64,000 nt of DNA from Hypomyces perniciosus (Eukaryota; Ascomycota; Sordariomycetes; Hypocreales; Hypocreaceae), in the NCBI GenBank assembly GCA_008477525.1, contig SPDT01000003.1, forward strand, positions 2,294,001 through 2,358,000, read 5' to 3'. Below the pieces are notes generated by a model. That model made no database searches. It was not told the DNA's origin and worked only from the letters and a program-made list of their open reading frames with translations. Below are positions 17,749 to 28,988 of this stretch, piece after piece. Position numbers and translations under genes: made by a program. The first letter of the stretch is position 1; the number at the start of each line of letters is the position of its first letter.

Positions 17749-19673
17749 TCAATCTCGCATCTCCCACCCATCAGAGATGGTGAGTTGGCTCATGCTTTGG
17801 GAAGCAGGCGGCGTCGACGAATTCGCCGATGCGGATGCTGCACTGAAAGAGCCGTAGTTAGACTGAGATATCATGTTGAACCCAGTGGTGTTTGGGCTGA
17901 AGTTGGCCATGTAGTCGAACGATGCAGAGCCGGAGGACAGAGGCGAAATTCCAGTGCCATCAGAACCAGGGAACATGGATGCGGGGGAGAAATCCTGTCC
18001 AACAGACATGTTGCCGTCTCCAAAGCTGAACGGGGACACGCTGGAGAACAACCCATTGGTGATGGGATCAAGATCAATGTTATCGGTGTCCATGCCTTCG
18101 ACATCATCATCTGCATTCTCAGTCTCCGTGTCGAGAGCACCGGAGCGATCAACATGGACACGCACTTCCTCGAACCATGCCTTGAGTTCAGACATGGGTG
18201 GCCAGTCACCACCGCCCTTACCACCTCGCTTCTCATCCATGGGGAGCTTGTTTTTTCCCCGGTTGGGCTTTGGCCTAAAGTGCGTGCGACGAAGGTGTGC
18301 CGCCGCATTGTAGTACGCACCGTACGGCTTTTGAGTTACGCAGGCCTTGCATTTTTCAAGGGGGTAGAGAAGCTTGAGATTGGAGCGAATGCCAACCGAA
18401 GCAGGGTCGCGGCAAATGAACTTCTTGACAATGCCCTCATGCTTGGCGTTGACATGTCGGCGAAGCTCATGATCACCTCGAAAGCCTTCGGGATAGTCTT
18501 GGCACTGGGTGCAATGAACCTTTGGATGCTTGGGCCGCTGGTATTTGGTCTTGTTTAGGGCCAGTTTGGCCTCCTTGGCTGGTGCAACGGCTGTCAACTC
18601 GATTAAAGAGTCTTGCTGGGGTTTGGGGGCAATCCGAGCTCGACTAGCTTGTAGGATTCGCTCGCGAGCTTCTTTAGCACGACGTTCTAGTTGGGAGGCA
18701 GTCGACTTGGTGCTCCTAGCACTAGTGCTCGAGTCGCTTCGCTCCATGGCAGCTGAGGTGGGTAGGAGGTAGGGGTTGGGATTGGCGGGCGCTGAGTATG
18801 GTTGAGGTGCCGAATGCGAAAGGTTGCTGCCAATAAAGAGGAGATTGGCGGTGGAGTCCATATTCTTCCAGTCGGGATACATTGTGTTGTCCATGTTTGA
18901 AGGCATCAGTGTGTCCTGAGTAGAGAACATGTCGGCTTGCGACCTGACTGAGGCAAGCCTTGTCATGTTGACTGAAGAGGAGCCAAAGGAGCTGTTCTCG
19001 CGTGTCATGGGGAGTGGAGCTTCAGCAGCCGATGACGCCGAGATCATTGAGGGAGGTGCTGATGGGGCATGACTGTTGCAAAAGTCCTGAGTAGACAGGT
19101 TTGTCCCAGTCGATGACAGATAGGATTGTTCATGGCTCCAGGTGGTGGTGGCAATGTAGTCTCTGGGGTTGATGCCAACATCAGGAATACCGCAGTTCTC
19201 TAAGACGCTGGGCAGACGACGACTGGTAGGGTTGTCTTGGGAGGCATGCAACCTGTCGAGTGATAGGCTCATAGGCTGAGTTGGGAGAGAAGGCATGCTG
19301 GGCTCCGAGCGGTTTGACACGGTGTGACGCATTGTCTGGGCTGATGGTGCCTGCTGGGAAAAGGCCCTTCGTTGTGAACCCTGGTGGAGATGGAGTTAGT
19401 GATGTACGGCAGCTGTGACAGCTCAGTGCCAGAATGATGGACGACAACAGTGTGTAAACTTACTGTGACCATCATCGTAGAAGAGGCCGCCAGACCGTGG
19501 CTGACATTGGATCTCCTTCTCTGGAGGGCAATACCACCATGGAGTGCAGCGTCGTGCTGCGCGGGGTTAGATTTGAGAAGAAGAAGCTCTGTCTCAGCCC
19601 GGGCTCTGCGTGCCTGTTCTGATTGCAGCCGACGTTGGAGCTGCTCGATCGTGTTGTTCTGGAGCTGGCTCAT
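17749..19673 (-). CDS. C2H2 zinc-finger transcription regulator
   Basis: Two exons, complement(join(17749..19380,19464..19673)), give 613 aa; the intron (GTAAGT to CACCAG) is phase 0. The N-terminal 35 residues form a coiled coil (NTIEQLQRRLQSEQARRARA). A long Ser/Thr-rich region follows, then a basic segment (SQLERRAKEARERILQASRA). The DNA-binding part is near residues 360-450: a C2H2 finger C-T-Q-C...H-E-L-R-R-H-V-N-A-K-H, then FICRDP, and a second finger-like unit C-K-A-C...AAHLRRTHF. The pair with the intervening LLYPLEK segment is a conserved arrangement in ascomycete regulators. The C-terminus is acidic and Ser/Asn-rich, a possible activation region. Targets are unknown. The gene-free 4.4 kb upstream suggests complex promoter control. 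Confidence 0.85.
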
Positions 19674-22600
19674 GCTGGAGCAAGCCGCCGTCGGTCCTGT
19701 TCAGGACAGAGAGATGGTGGGGGTGGGTGTCTATGGAGGCAGATGATGCCTGATGGCTAGCTGTCGTCGACAACAGGCAAGGTTCAAAAGGAATATCGGT
19801 AAGGATCGTGGAGAGGAGAGCAGTGCTGGGTGGAGGGGGAGCTGTGTCGTATTTATATACTATAGGTAGGTAGGTAGGTAGAGTTCACTCTTAGCAGCCA
19901 ACAAATGCTGCAGGAGTGGAAGAGGATAAAGAAGATATGAATCAGTGAAGTGAGTGGTGGAAGATGGCAAAAAAAGAAGAGGAGGAAGAAGAAGGAAGAA
20001 GAAATAGAAGAAGAAGTAGATCTGGAGGTGAGTGACGGAGGGTATAGTTGTATGATTATGTATGTACGGAGTACCTATGAAGGTGTGAGAGGGGATGCGT
20101 GTGGTGTGTGTATGCAGGCTATGGATGTATGTCAGGCTTCTTGCCCAGGCTAGCCACTGCTGCTGGCTGGGAATCGAGAGTGTGTGCGACGACGGACAGG
20201 TCCAAGTCCATGAGAGACGTGGAATGAATCGGTCGCAAAGGCGATGCTCCTTGTGTGCGCCTATGCTCCACGTCCCAGATGCGATGCGATGCGATGCGGA
20301 TGAGACAACCCATGCGGCGTGTCTCGTGCCATGGGTTGGGCTGGTGCCAAGACAAGGACATAGTGTGTGTGTGTCCCAGCAGCATCTATCTATGCCCAGC
20401 TAATATTCTAGATAGCTAATGGCAGTCAAAGACTCAGAGGTGGGGTGTGTGAGGGTGAATGTGGAGTGGATATCCAGGCTGGCTGTTCGACCCGTGGGAT
20501 TCGGATCCGGGTCTTGGATTGCCAGCAAGGGGGGTCGGAACGTGATGGCGACGACGCTGTGGCAGCGAGTGAGCGAGTGAGCGAGCCAATGCTGATGATT
20601 CCTCGCTGGTGAATCAGGTACTGTGCAGAGATGCCTCGTAATGCGTTGTAAAGTCGAAGTTTGAGATGTCACTTGCAAAGCGGTGTCGAAGTGGTGAACC
20701 TTGAACGCCGTCTGGCCAAAAGTACTGGTACGAAGACAGCGCGCCCAAGGGCTGTCGACGTCTGCGCACTTCGTATGTACAGTGCGTATTATCTGTCGTG
20801 CTCCCGCACCCCAGAGCGCCCAAAACCCGTCTTTCCTGCGTGCGTGAAGCAAGGTACGGTACATAGCATAGGACATAGGGCAACCCCTGTCGATGTGTCG
20901 ACGCCCGACTTCTGCGGTTCCAGGGTTGAATGAGTTGCGAGTTGTTACTGTGCGAATTGCTTCTTCGCAGAACATGTGTACATACCTTACGTGCGAGTAC
21001 ATGAATGAGCTGGACACGAACATGAACTGCATTCGCCGACTTCCTTACCGCATGTTTTCACGCTTCTTTCGGCATCACTCACATATCACATTGCACTTTT
21101 ACTGTGCGAAAGTCAGTCGGTTGCATGTAACATACATACATGTAGGACATGCTGCTGCGCGCGCTGTGGAAGGGGGCCCGCCGTATCGATGCAGCTCACA
21201 GCATGTGGCCGCACGGAGGACACGGAGCAGGTCCCGGACAGCCCAAGGCCAACGAAGCCCGCAGCACACTGTACCTCGTACGGTACGGATCCTCCAGAAG
21301 ACGGCGATCGAGCCGCGATGGGCCATGCGGCTCCTCCTGCACTCCATAAGGGAGGAATCCGTACCCCGTTCTAGGTATGTAGCTATCTATGTACTATCAG
21401 CTGGCGTTCCGTTGGCGAGTCTTCGGTGTCCAGGTCGGTATTGCTGTTGGCGAAAGCTGCCATTGGACATCAACCACACGCGCACACCACCGCAGCAGCA
21501 GTCCTGAAACCTTGGGAGAGAAAAAAAGAGGCAACGACGCTAGAAAACTCATGATTGCGGCGTAGCACAGCGGGAAGAGGACAAAAAAAGGCATCCCACG
21601 TTTTATTCCCAAACTCCAGAGTTGCCATTAGTCCATTAATGATGCCCAAGAAACTCAGCAACCTGATGAATCACTCGTTGATAAGGGTCTCGCTCCGTTG
21701 GCATTTTCGTACTAGTACGACACAGACAATGGCGTGGGTGGCGTTTCCCAACCTACTTAGGTAGGACGGAGAGTCCTTTGAGTCCTTGAGTCCTACAACA
21801 TGCCCGCTGGCCTTTTGGAGGGACAACGCAACGCCCGCTAGGATAATGGCAGATGGGTGTTCTTCAACCACATGGCATTCCTCGCGGCGTGGGTCCCCGG
21901 AGGGCTCCGTGCTGTCCCGAAGGGAGTTTGCATTTTTAGACCCGTGCATAATACTTCGTACATGCGAGTACGGTAGGTACGTAAAACCCGCAGTTGAGTG
22001 TGAATCAGGTCCGCGAGTCGCCGGGCTCCAAGAGTGCACAACAGGCTCTAACTGGAGAACCTCACCGAAATCCGAGCACCGCCATCTTTGGGAGCTGTCG
22101 TGGCAATGGGCTGGCATGGCAGACACACACACACACATATAGTATGGTATGGATGGTACCTTATGGTATGGTATGGTATGGCGTGGCGTGGGCGAATCAG
22201 GCATGGGCGCGGATTTCCTCAGACAGCAACCGGACTGGACAAGGTTGACGAGCCACACACGCCAAGGCCCTTTGATTCGCCGTACTAATACTACGTGGAC
22301 ATTCACTTTCTTGGTTGCGTTGCTCATGTGAGGGCCGAAGGGAGCCTTGTGGAAAAAGGCATACGGAGTACTACGAGCACATACTGTTTGACTGCCATGT
22401 AATAAAAGAGGCAGTGAGGCACCCCCGTTGATGGCTTGCATGACGGCCGCACACTCGATTGGCGATCCTTGGTCCACGACGACGAGTGAGGCGAGTCGAC
22501 GGCCTGAAATGGCATTGGCTGTACACCCCTGGCAATCCACCCAATTCGATTGCCAGCCAGCCAGCCAGCCCATACGGAGTACATGCTGTAAGGGAATGCC

Positions 22601-24100
22601 CACTGCAAATGCCTATTGGGAAGGCCAGAGGCCTGAACATCCAATGTGCGACTTCAGAAACATGCCTACATACGAGTACGCATACATACTACTTCGTACT
22701 CCGTACATACATACGCATACGCATACGCATACGCATACTGCGCGCACATTGTGCACTGGTGAATATGCAATCGAGTGATAGTAGCGGTGAGCCAACATCC
22801 GACGTGCCATTCGTACTCGTACACTGTCCAGCGCATTTCGGTGAGGGTTATCGAAGCGAAAGCGAAAAGGGGCCGCGATGGTGTCGTTCCTGATCGGCGG
22901 ACCCAAAGGCCCAATAGAGACGTCTCCATGCACGGAGTATGTACGTACCGTTACAGGACTCACACAGGTGATTTGTTGGCGTCTTCTGAGAGGCTCGATG
23001 CCAACGGAGGCTGGCTGTGGGTTTCGCCTTTGCCAATATTGGAATATTGGAGATGACCTGCCATCCTTGCAACAGCCGATCAGCAACAGGCCATGTTCGT
23101 GTTGGCGAGCTCCGTTCTAGAAACGGCTGTATTTTGCTAATCATAGCAACTTCATAATCGTACGGAGTACTTCGTACGAAGTGAGACTTGATTATTCAGG
23201 TTACCCTTGGATCAGCATCAGCACATGCAACCATGGTGCGCACCGTATCAGCACCCCATTTGATGCGGGCGATTTGTCGATGCCCACCCTACAGCTCACG
23301 CTTCCACAAATGGAATTCGCGGCGTCATTCGTCCCGTTTACTGATTACCCAGTTTGTTTCGCTCGGAGCGGTTCGCGGTGACTGAGGCATATTCGTAATG
23401 AGAAAACCCACAGATGCTCTGAAAGCTTGGATGATTGATGACGATTGATCCATTTCGACCCTCGCCGATGCAGGGGTACGTCGTCTGTCTCGGGAGCCAA
23501 CGTGGTCCCGCGTGAGTCAAGTGACCAGCAACATGCCGCGCCTTTCCGAGGAGTCTAACAGACATTGACGTTTACAGTGGTCTCGTAGCTCCGTACTGTA
23601 TCGGTTTTGGAAGTTCGTGTGTGATCACGGCCTCCCTTTTCGGTCAACTCCGATGTCTAGGAGGCACTTGGTGAGGTGTTTGTGGGAATGTCGTCACACT
23701 CCGCTATCGATAGGAGGTCCGGTCCTCTGAACAGACACTAAGCCGAGTCCCTTGCCTTGCACGTGGACAACAACATCCGAGGCAAATGGAGCTCGCCAGT
23801 TGGAGCTTTGAACATTGCTTTGTCCACTGTTGCTATTCTATGCTGTGCTTCAACTTCCTGTAGTCTCTGTTCTGAACGTTGTATCTACCCTGTAGTGTAA
23901 GTTGTGATGAATCGTAGTATCGATGATTGCATCATGGCCTAGCAACTAAGATGGATAATCGGTAAAAGGTCGGCTTAAGTACCCTCGATGACACTGTGGT
24001 CGCATCACAACGACCTAAGATACGAAGCACGTCCATACGATCTAGCAAGGCAACGTAGTTCATCTCCATGTGCGCCGAATAAAATCCAAAAAGCGGCATC
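19674..24100. promoter_or_regulatory. 4.4-kb gene-free region
   Basis: No gene with coding character was found on either strand. The region holds several simple repeats: GATGC near 20279-20298, GAGC/GAGT near 20568-20585, AC near 22122-22138, TATGG near 22141-22190, CCAG near 22555-22570, and CATACG near 22708-22738. It also contains at least five copies of TACGGAGTA or its complement (20065, 22362, 22573, 22698, 23161). The portion next to 19673 is the promoter and leader of the C2H2 gene, including GAAGAAG-rich sequence near 19975-20030. Unusually long regulatory DNA or a non-coding RNA gene are both possible. Confidence 0.5.
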
Positions 24101-25706
24101 ATGCGCCGTCAACATCTCGTCTTTCTCGCAACTCTGCAATTGTGCAGAGCCCGCTCCCGCAGCTTCAGCATCCATGAGGATCTCTTAGCTTTCCCACAGG
24201 TATTCACACGCCTGGACCCAACCGCCCCCATCTAGCAGCAGCTGATCTGACCGATCTACGCAGTTTGAAGTTGTATTTTCCGACAACTTCATATCTGAAA
24301 AGGATGCACATGCTCTTCTAGACAGCCATAATCCGCATCCTACCTATTCGGCCGACTTCTCGCAACCAACCATCGGCGATGCGACCGAAAACCACGATGA
24401 GACTCGTGCCGGGTCACTGTCTGGTGTACCCCTAACCTACGAGGTTATCAACATGTCGCCTCATCGATACCTCTGCTCCATACCGGTTATACAACCCCCC
24501 GAGCTCGTGAACCAGACTGCGAACGAATTGGCCAAGGCAGAGGAGGCACGCGAGCAGAGCAGAGCAGCGGCCAGCGGCTGGGACCTGTTGAATGAGCTCG
24601 AGGACACCTGTCTATATTTCCTATCAGGATGGTGGAGCTACAGCTTCTGCAACAACCGTGAAATCGTACAGTTCCACGCTCTTCCCTCTACGCCAAATGG
24701 CCAACCGCCCCGCCCCGATCCCAAGACGACACCATACGTCCTGGGACGAGTTCCCGCCATCCCCGCAAGCTCCGAGACACAATCACGATCTGCCGATTCC
24801 GACGCATCGCGAGTGCCAGCGGAGCTTCAGGTCAAGGGCGACCAGCGGTACCTGGTGCAAAGGCTAGAGGGCGGTACGGTGTGCGACCTGACGGGACGGG
24901 AGCGGACCATCGAGGTGCAATACCACTGCGTGCCTGGGATGCAAGGCGATCGAATTGGCTGGATTAAGGAGGTGACGATTTGCGCCTACGTGATGGTTGT
25001 GAATACGGCACGGCTGTGCGACGACGTCGCTTTCCTCCCGCCAGAGGAGAACAAGGCGAATCCCATTACATGCCAGCTCATCACTGATGATGGGAAGCCA
25101 ACACCTCCGCTTCTGGACCAGCCCAAGCCTGGATCCGACTCTACCAAGCAGGCTCAGAAACAACAAGAGGACGTTCCGCTTGAGTCCCAAGGAATTACAG
25201 TTGGCGGAGTAGTCGTCGGTGGACGGAAAGTCATCTCCAACGCTGACAAGGAAGGCCAACCACCTATGAAGTTGGCACCACCTCGCAACTACATCAATCC
25301 CCCCCAAACACCAGAAGAGAGCCTCATCGAGGTGATTGTGCAAGCCGCAAGCAAAGAGGACGGCGGCAAAATCGAGACCCTGAGCAGGGAGGAGCTGGAA
25401 AAGCTAGATCTGAAGCCGGAGGTCGTTGAGGAGATGCGTGAACGCATGCGGAAGCTCGCTGGTGATTTGGGGTGGCAGCTGGAGATTGTGGAGATACCTG
25501 GGGATGATGCTAGGGAGCTCCGAGGGTGGATTCACGATGGCGCGGATGCTAAGGATGGCAAGGGGAAACCCAAGAAGAAGGGAAAGGAAAATAGCAAGCA
25601 GCAGGGAGCTGCCGACGATGCCGGTGATGCGGACAAGGGGAAGGCGGGTGGCCAAGGAAAGGAAGACAAGGGGAGTGAGGAGCAATTCTTCAAAGAGGAG
25701 TTATAG
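24101..25706 (+). CDS. YOS9: Yos9/OS-9-like ER lectin
   Basis: Two exons, join(24101..24199,24264..25706), give 513 aa; the intron runs GTATTC to CGCAG in phase 0. The ATG at 24101 (MRRQHLVFLATLQLCRARS) gives a signal peptide. The mature part begins FEVVFSDNFISEKDAHALL, typical for OS-9 homologues. The MRH lectin domain spans about residues 115-250, with WSYSFC, YLVQRLEGGTVCDLTGRER, VQYHCVPG and the closing EVTICAYVMVVNTARLC plus DDVAF. Yos9 binds trimmed N-glycans on misfolded glycoproteins and delivers them to the Hrd1 ubiquitin ligase in ER-associated degradation. The tail is Lys/Gly-rich and ends KEEL, which may act as an HDEL-like retrieval signal. All features match the family. Confidence 0.93.
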
Positions 25707-28700
25707 ATGAAGGCAAAAGCATTTAACGAAGGATGGCGTTTGGATTTTGGGATCTGGGCATCATAGGCTACTAAGCATGCTTGATGCGCGACGTCTCGTC
25801 TTGAGACAGAGGACATGACAATGGAGATGAAGTATATTGATTTTTGTATCTATAACACTTCTTATTGTCTATGAAGTATGTCTGATTGAGAATCGCTACG
25901 AGTGCGCTGGACGATAATGTCTTACATCCAGGAACGTGGGCTGAGTTATCTGCATGTCGTAAGAGCATTACAGACTCCGGGACATCCATGACCATTGTAA
26001 GCCATGTGCTATTTTTGATACCACGGGAGAGGGATGGTCAGCTGCGGGGCATGTAAGCAAACAAGACTCGGTAGTCGTCTTCAGTGGTCATGGCCTGAGA
26101 GCAAGAATAGGCATAGTAGCACGGGTCTACAGTCGGCATGCCGGCAAATGCGAGATTTTCAAACTTCAGTGATGGTTTCGGCCCGAGCGGAACACCGGGT
26201 ATAACGACGATATCGTGCACCTAGACCTCCAAGTTGGGAAGTGATGCCAGGGATCTATTCCGGGGCCTTGTCAGCATTCTTGCTCTATGTCCAGGGATTG
26301 AGCGACAACGGAGTAGGAAGAGTATGGGAGATCAGGGCAAATGGTGTCATTAGTTGTCTCATTGCCTGTTGAGGCTCTGAAGTAGCAAATACTTGAGATT
26401 GCAAAACATCATGTCAAAAGGGAGGAGGATGTGGTAGAAGTGAGAAAAGCTTACCTAGCTTGGGCGAGGACGAAAGATGGAACACGAATCATGATCACGA
26501 ATCATGATCGCGAGCACAGCACGACTCACGCGTCCCAGGAGGAGGTAGAAAACCAGTGGCCGTTTGTGCTAAGAAAATAGCAATGCGATCAGTCAGAACC
26601 GTCAACAGGCCAATGGACAGCCGAACGTTGATAGCTGCCACATGGTCAACTTAGCCGAAAGGCTGAAACGAAAATGAAGGAAAGGAAGAAAGAAAAAAAA
26701 AAAAAAAACGTCGCGCGTTTTTTTATTGCTTCGGGAGCGCGGACATTGCCCCTAAAATAAGAGCCGACGGACCCCTGCCTTCAAACAAGAAACGGCTCGT
26801 CTCCAGTGGACGCCACGGCTCGTCCTGATTGTTTCGCGACGTTTTCGCCACGCGTCCGGCGATTGCTAGTGAAGGCACCGGCAGAAAAGGCGCGCGCTGG
26901 ACAATGTCGAATAGGTAGTGAGCGGCCCGAAGGAAGGATTGTTTTTCTTTTTTCCCTCTTTGTGATGCGGGAACGCGGTCCTTCAAGTACTCAGAGCTTG
27001 TCGCCACAACCGCGAGAAAAATGGGCCTTTTAATGGAGAATCAGCTGACGATGCGACAGCTTTGAAGCTCGCTCCGTTGCTCATGGTAACTGGAGGGGCA
27101 AGAAAATAAACCGCAGGCAAGGGCTTCTCTGCTTTCATGCACCATGATGACAGAACACGACAGGACACGACACGACACGACACGACAGGACAGGCTGATT
27201 TCTCAGGGAGCCATTTTAAATCCGTCAACCCCTGCTTAGCGAATCAATCCAATGTCACAGTGGGGGAAACCTTTGATTGATGGGCAGCAGCTCTGTCACC
27301 TCTCCGAACCGCAAACCCGGATCCAGGGGGCATAGACCCCCGGAATAGCTCTCCGCCACGCTGTGGAAATGCTATTCATTGATTGGACTGGGCATCTTTT
27401 TAGGCCCTGCATGCGAAGAAAGAAAAAAGGGGGGACCGAGGAACCGCCCTGCAGGATGCATGATGGATGCATGCAGCCCGGTGGACCAGTGGACCAGTGG
27501 AGCTCTTGTAGAGCACTTTTTTCTTTTTTAGTTTCAAGGTCTGATTCTGTTTGGAGGACCTGAGTAAGTTGGGCTCGTGCAGGGTGATCTGAGCATAGCA
27601 TGTGCATAGACGAAGGAAAAAAGACAAAGGGGAGATGCATGAGTTGGTGGTCAGCTAGTTGCTAGCTGCGAACTGGCGGGCGAAGACGAGATGTAAGAGG
27701 AAAAGGGGCAATGAAAGTTGCACTGAACGTGACGAGTATTATCCGGTAGGCCGCCCATGTTGGTCATCGTATTCTCAAATGGTAGTTGTACTACTTGGAG
27801 ACGAGTAATTTCAGCTGGGGCGAAAGTGGTTGCAGACGATTGCGAGTGACAGCTCATTTCGTGGGCATGGACGAACAAGGCCATGTAGCCAGCTATCGCC
27901 CATGACCTCCTATCACAAGACAATCAACCCGCTGCAATTTCTGTGCCTGGCAGCCCGGCTTGTGGCGAACAGTTGACGCCCACAGCACTAATTAAGCACG
28001 GGCTGCTGATCCCTGGAGAAAGTAGTGCTAGGTATGTCCTCCGTATGCACTCCATACTCGTACGTACATGCAGGTACTTGTCCGTCCTACGCAACGACTC
28101 GTAGGCAGTTGTCCTACTAGTACTACTACCACTGCTACTACTACTCGTAGTTCAGCAACGAAGAAGAAACCCCAAGCATCATCAATCACTCACAGCCACT
28201 CCTCCTCGAGCTTTGCAAGGGCATCCACACTTCTTCTCCCTGTGTGTCGACTTTGCCCCTTGTCTGTACTAGCAAAGCCACAGTCCTTCGTCATTCCTCT
28301 GGCCTTGGTCGATTACGCCGCAAGCATACCTTACGATCTCACTATTGTCGAAACCTCCATTCCTCCCTCCCTCGACTCGCCCTGTCTCTCCCCAGTTTCT
28401 GCGACCGTATCACTTGACGCAGGGCATCGAATTGTCAACAGACACCGTCCATCCTGTCGGTTTCGCTCTATTGAAACACACTGCCCAAAGCAAGTCGCCC
28501 GGACAACAGGGCATCGCCATCTAGCACCGCCAACGAACCGTTGTGTTACTCTCGATAGTATTTCTAACGGCTGCTCCCCACTCGCCATTCCTAGCTGCGC
28601 AACGGCTGTGATATCCTAGCCTGGAGCTGGATTCCCTGTCATGGTGTGAACGGCACGCGCGCCAAAACGCAATCGCGAAACCGACGCTTATAACCGTCCT

Positions 28701-28988
28701 CGAGCGATATGCTTCACTTTGCCTCTCACCAGCGTGTCTGAAGATCTATGTGATTTGGCCGCAGCGCGTTTTTTGATACCCCATATTTTGAACGCTGCAT
28801 TCACTGTATGGCACGCGCGACGAGTACGCAAACTTGGATTTTGCAGTAACTTGGTCTTTTGGTGCAGGCATCAACGCGACTTGGATCCCGGCTTGTACCA
28901 CGTCTGGAAATTGGACTCACTAAGTGGTTTTACATCTCAACACCTACCTGAGACGATAAAGCTTTACAGTGTTTAATTCGTCCTCACA
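25707..28988. other. Intergenic region of 3.3 kb
   Basis: No gene is recognised. Notable sequence: a 17-18 nt A run near 26693-26708 beside a CG-rich palindrome (ACGTCGCGCGTT), a CACGA/CAGGA pentanucleotide array at about 27150-27195, and poly-pyrimidine stretches upstream of 28989. The Ser/Thr-rich frame at 28068-28619 lacks a recognisable domain and probably lies in the long leader of the next gene. Confidence 0.45.

Noticed and set aside
17093..17767. 224-codon minus-strand frame downstream of the C2H2 gene
   Set aside because: It overlaps the end of the regulator in another frame and looks like translated 3' UTR with poly-pyrimidine tracts.
26038..26220. 60-codon minus-strand frame
   Set aside because: Reads smoothly but is too short, has no ATG at its start and no recognised family.
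28068..28619. 183-codon plus-strand frame upstream of the Cnn_1N gene
   Set aside because: Ser/Thr-rich composition without any domain; it lies in the probable leader or promoter of the next gene.
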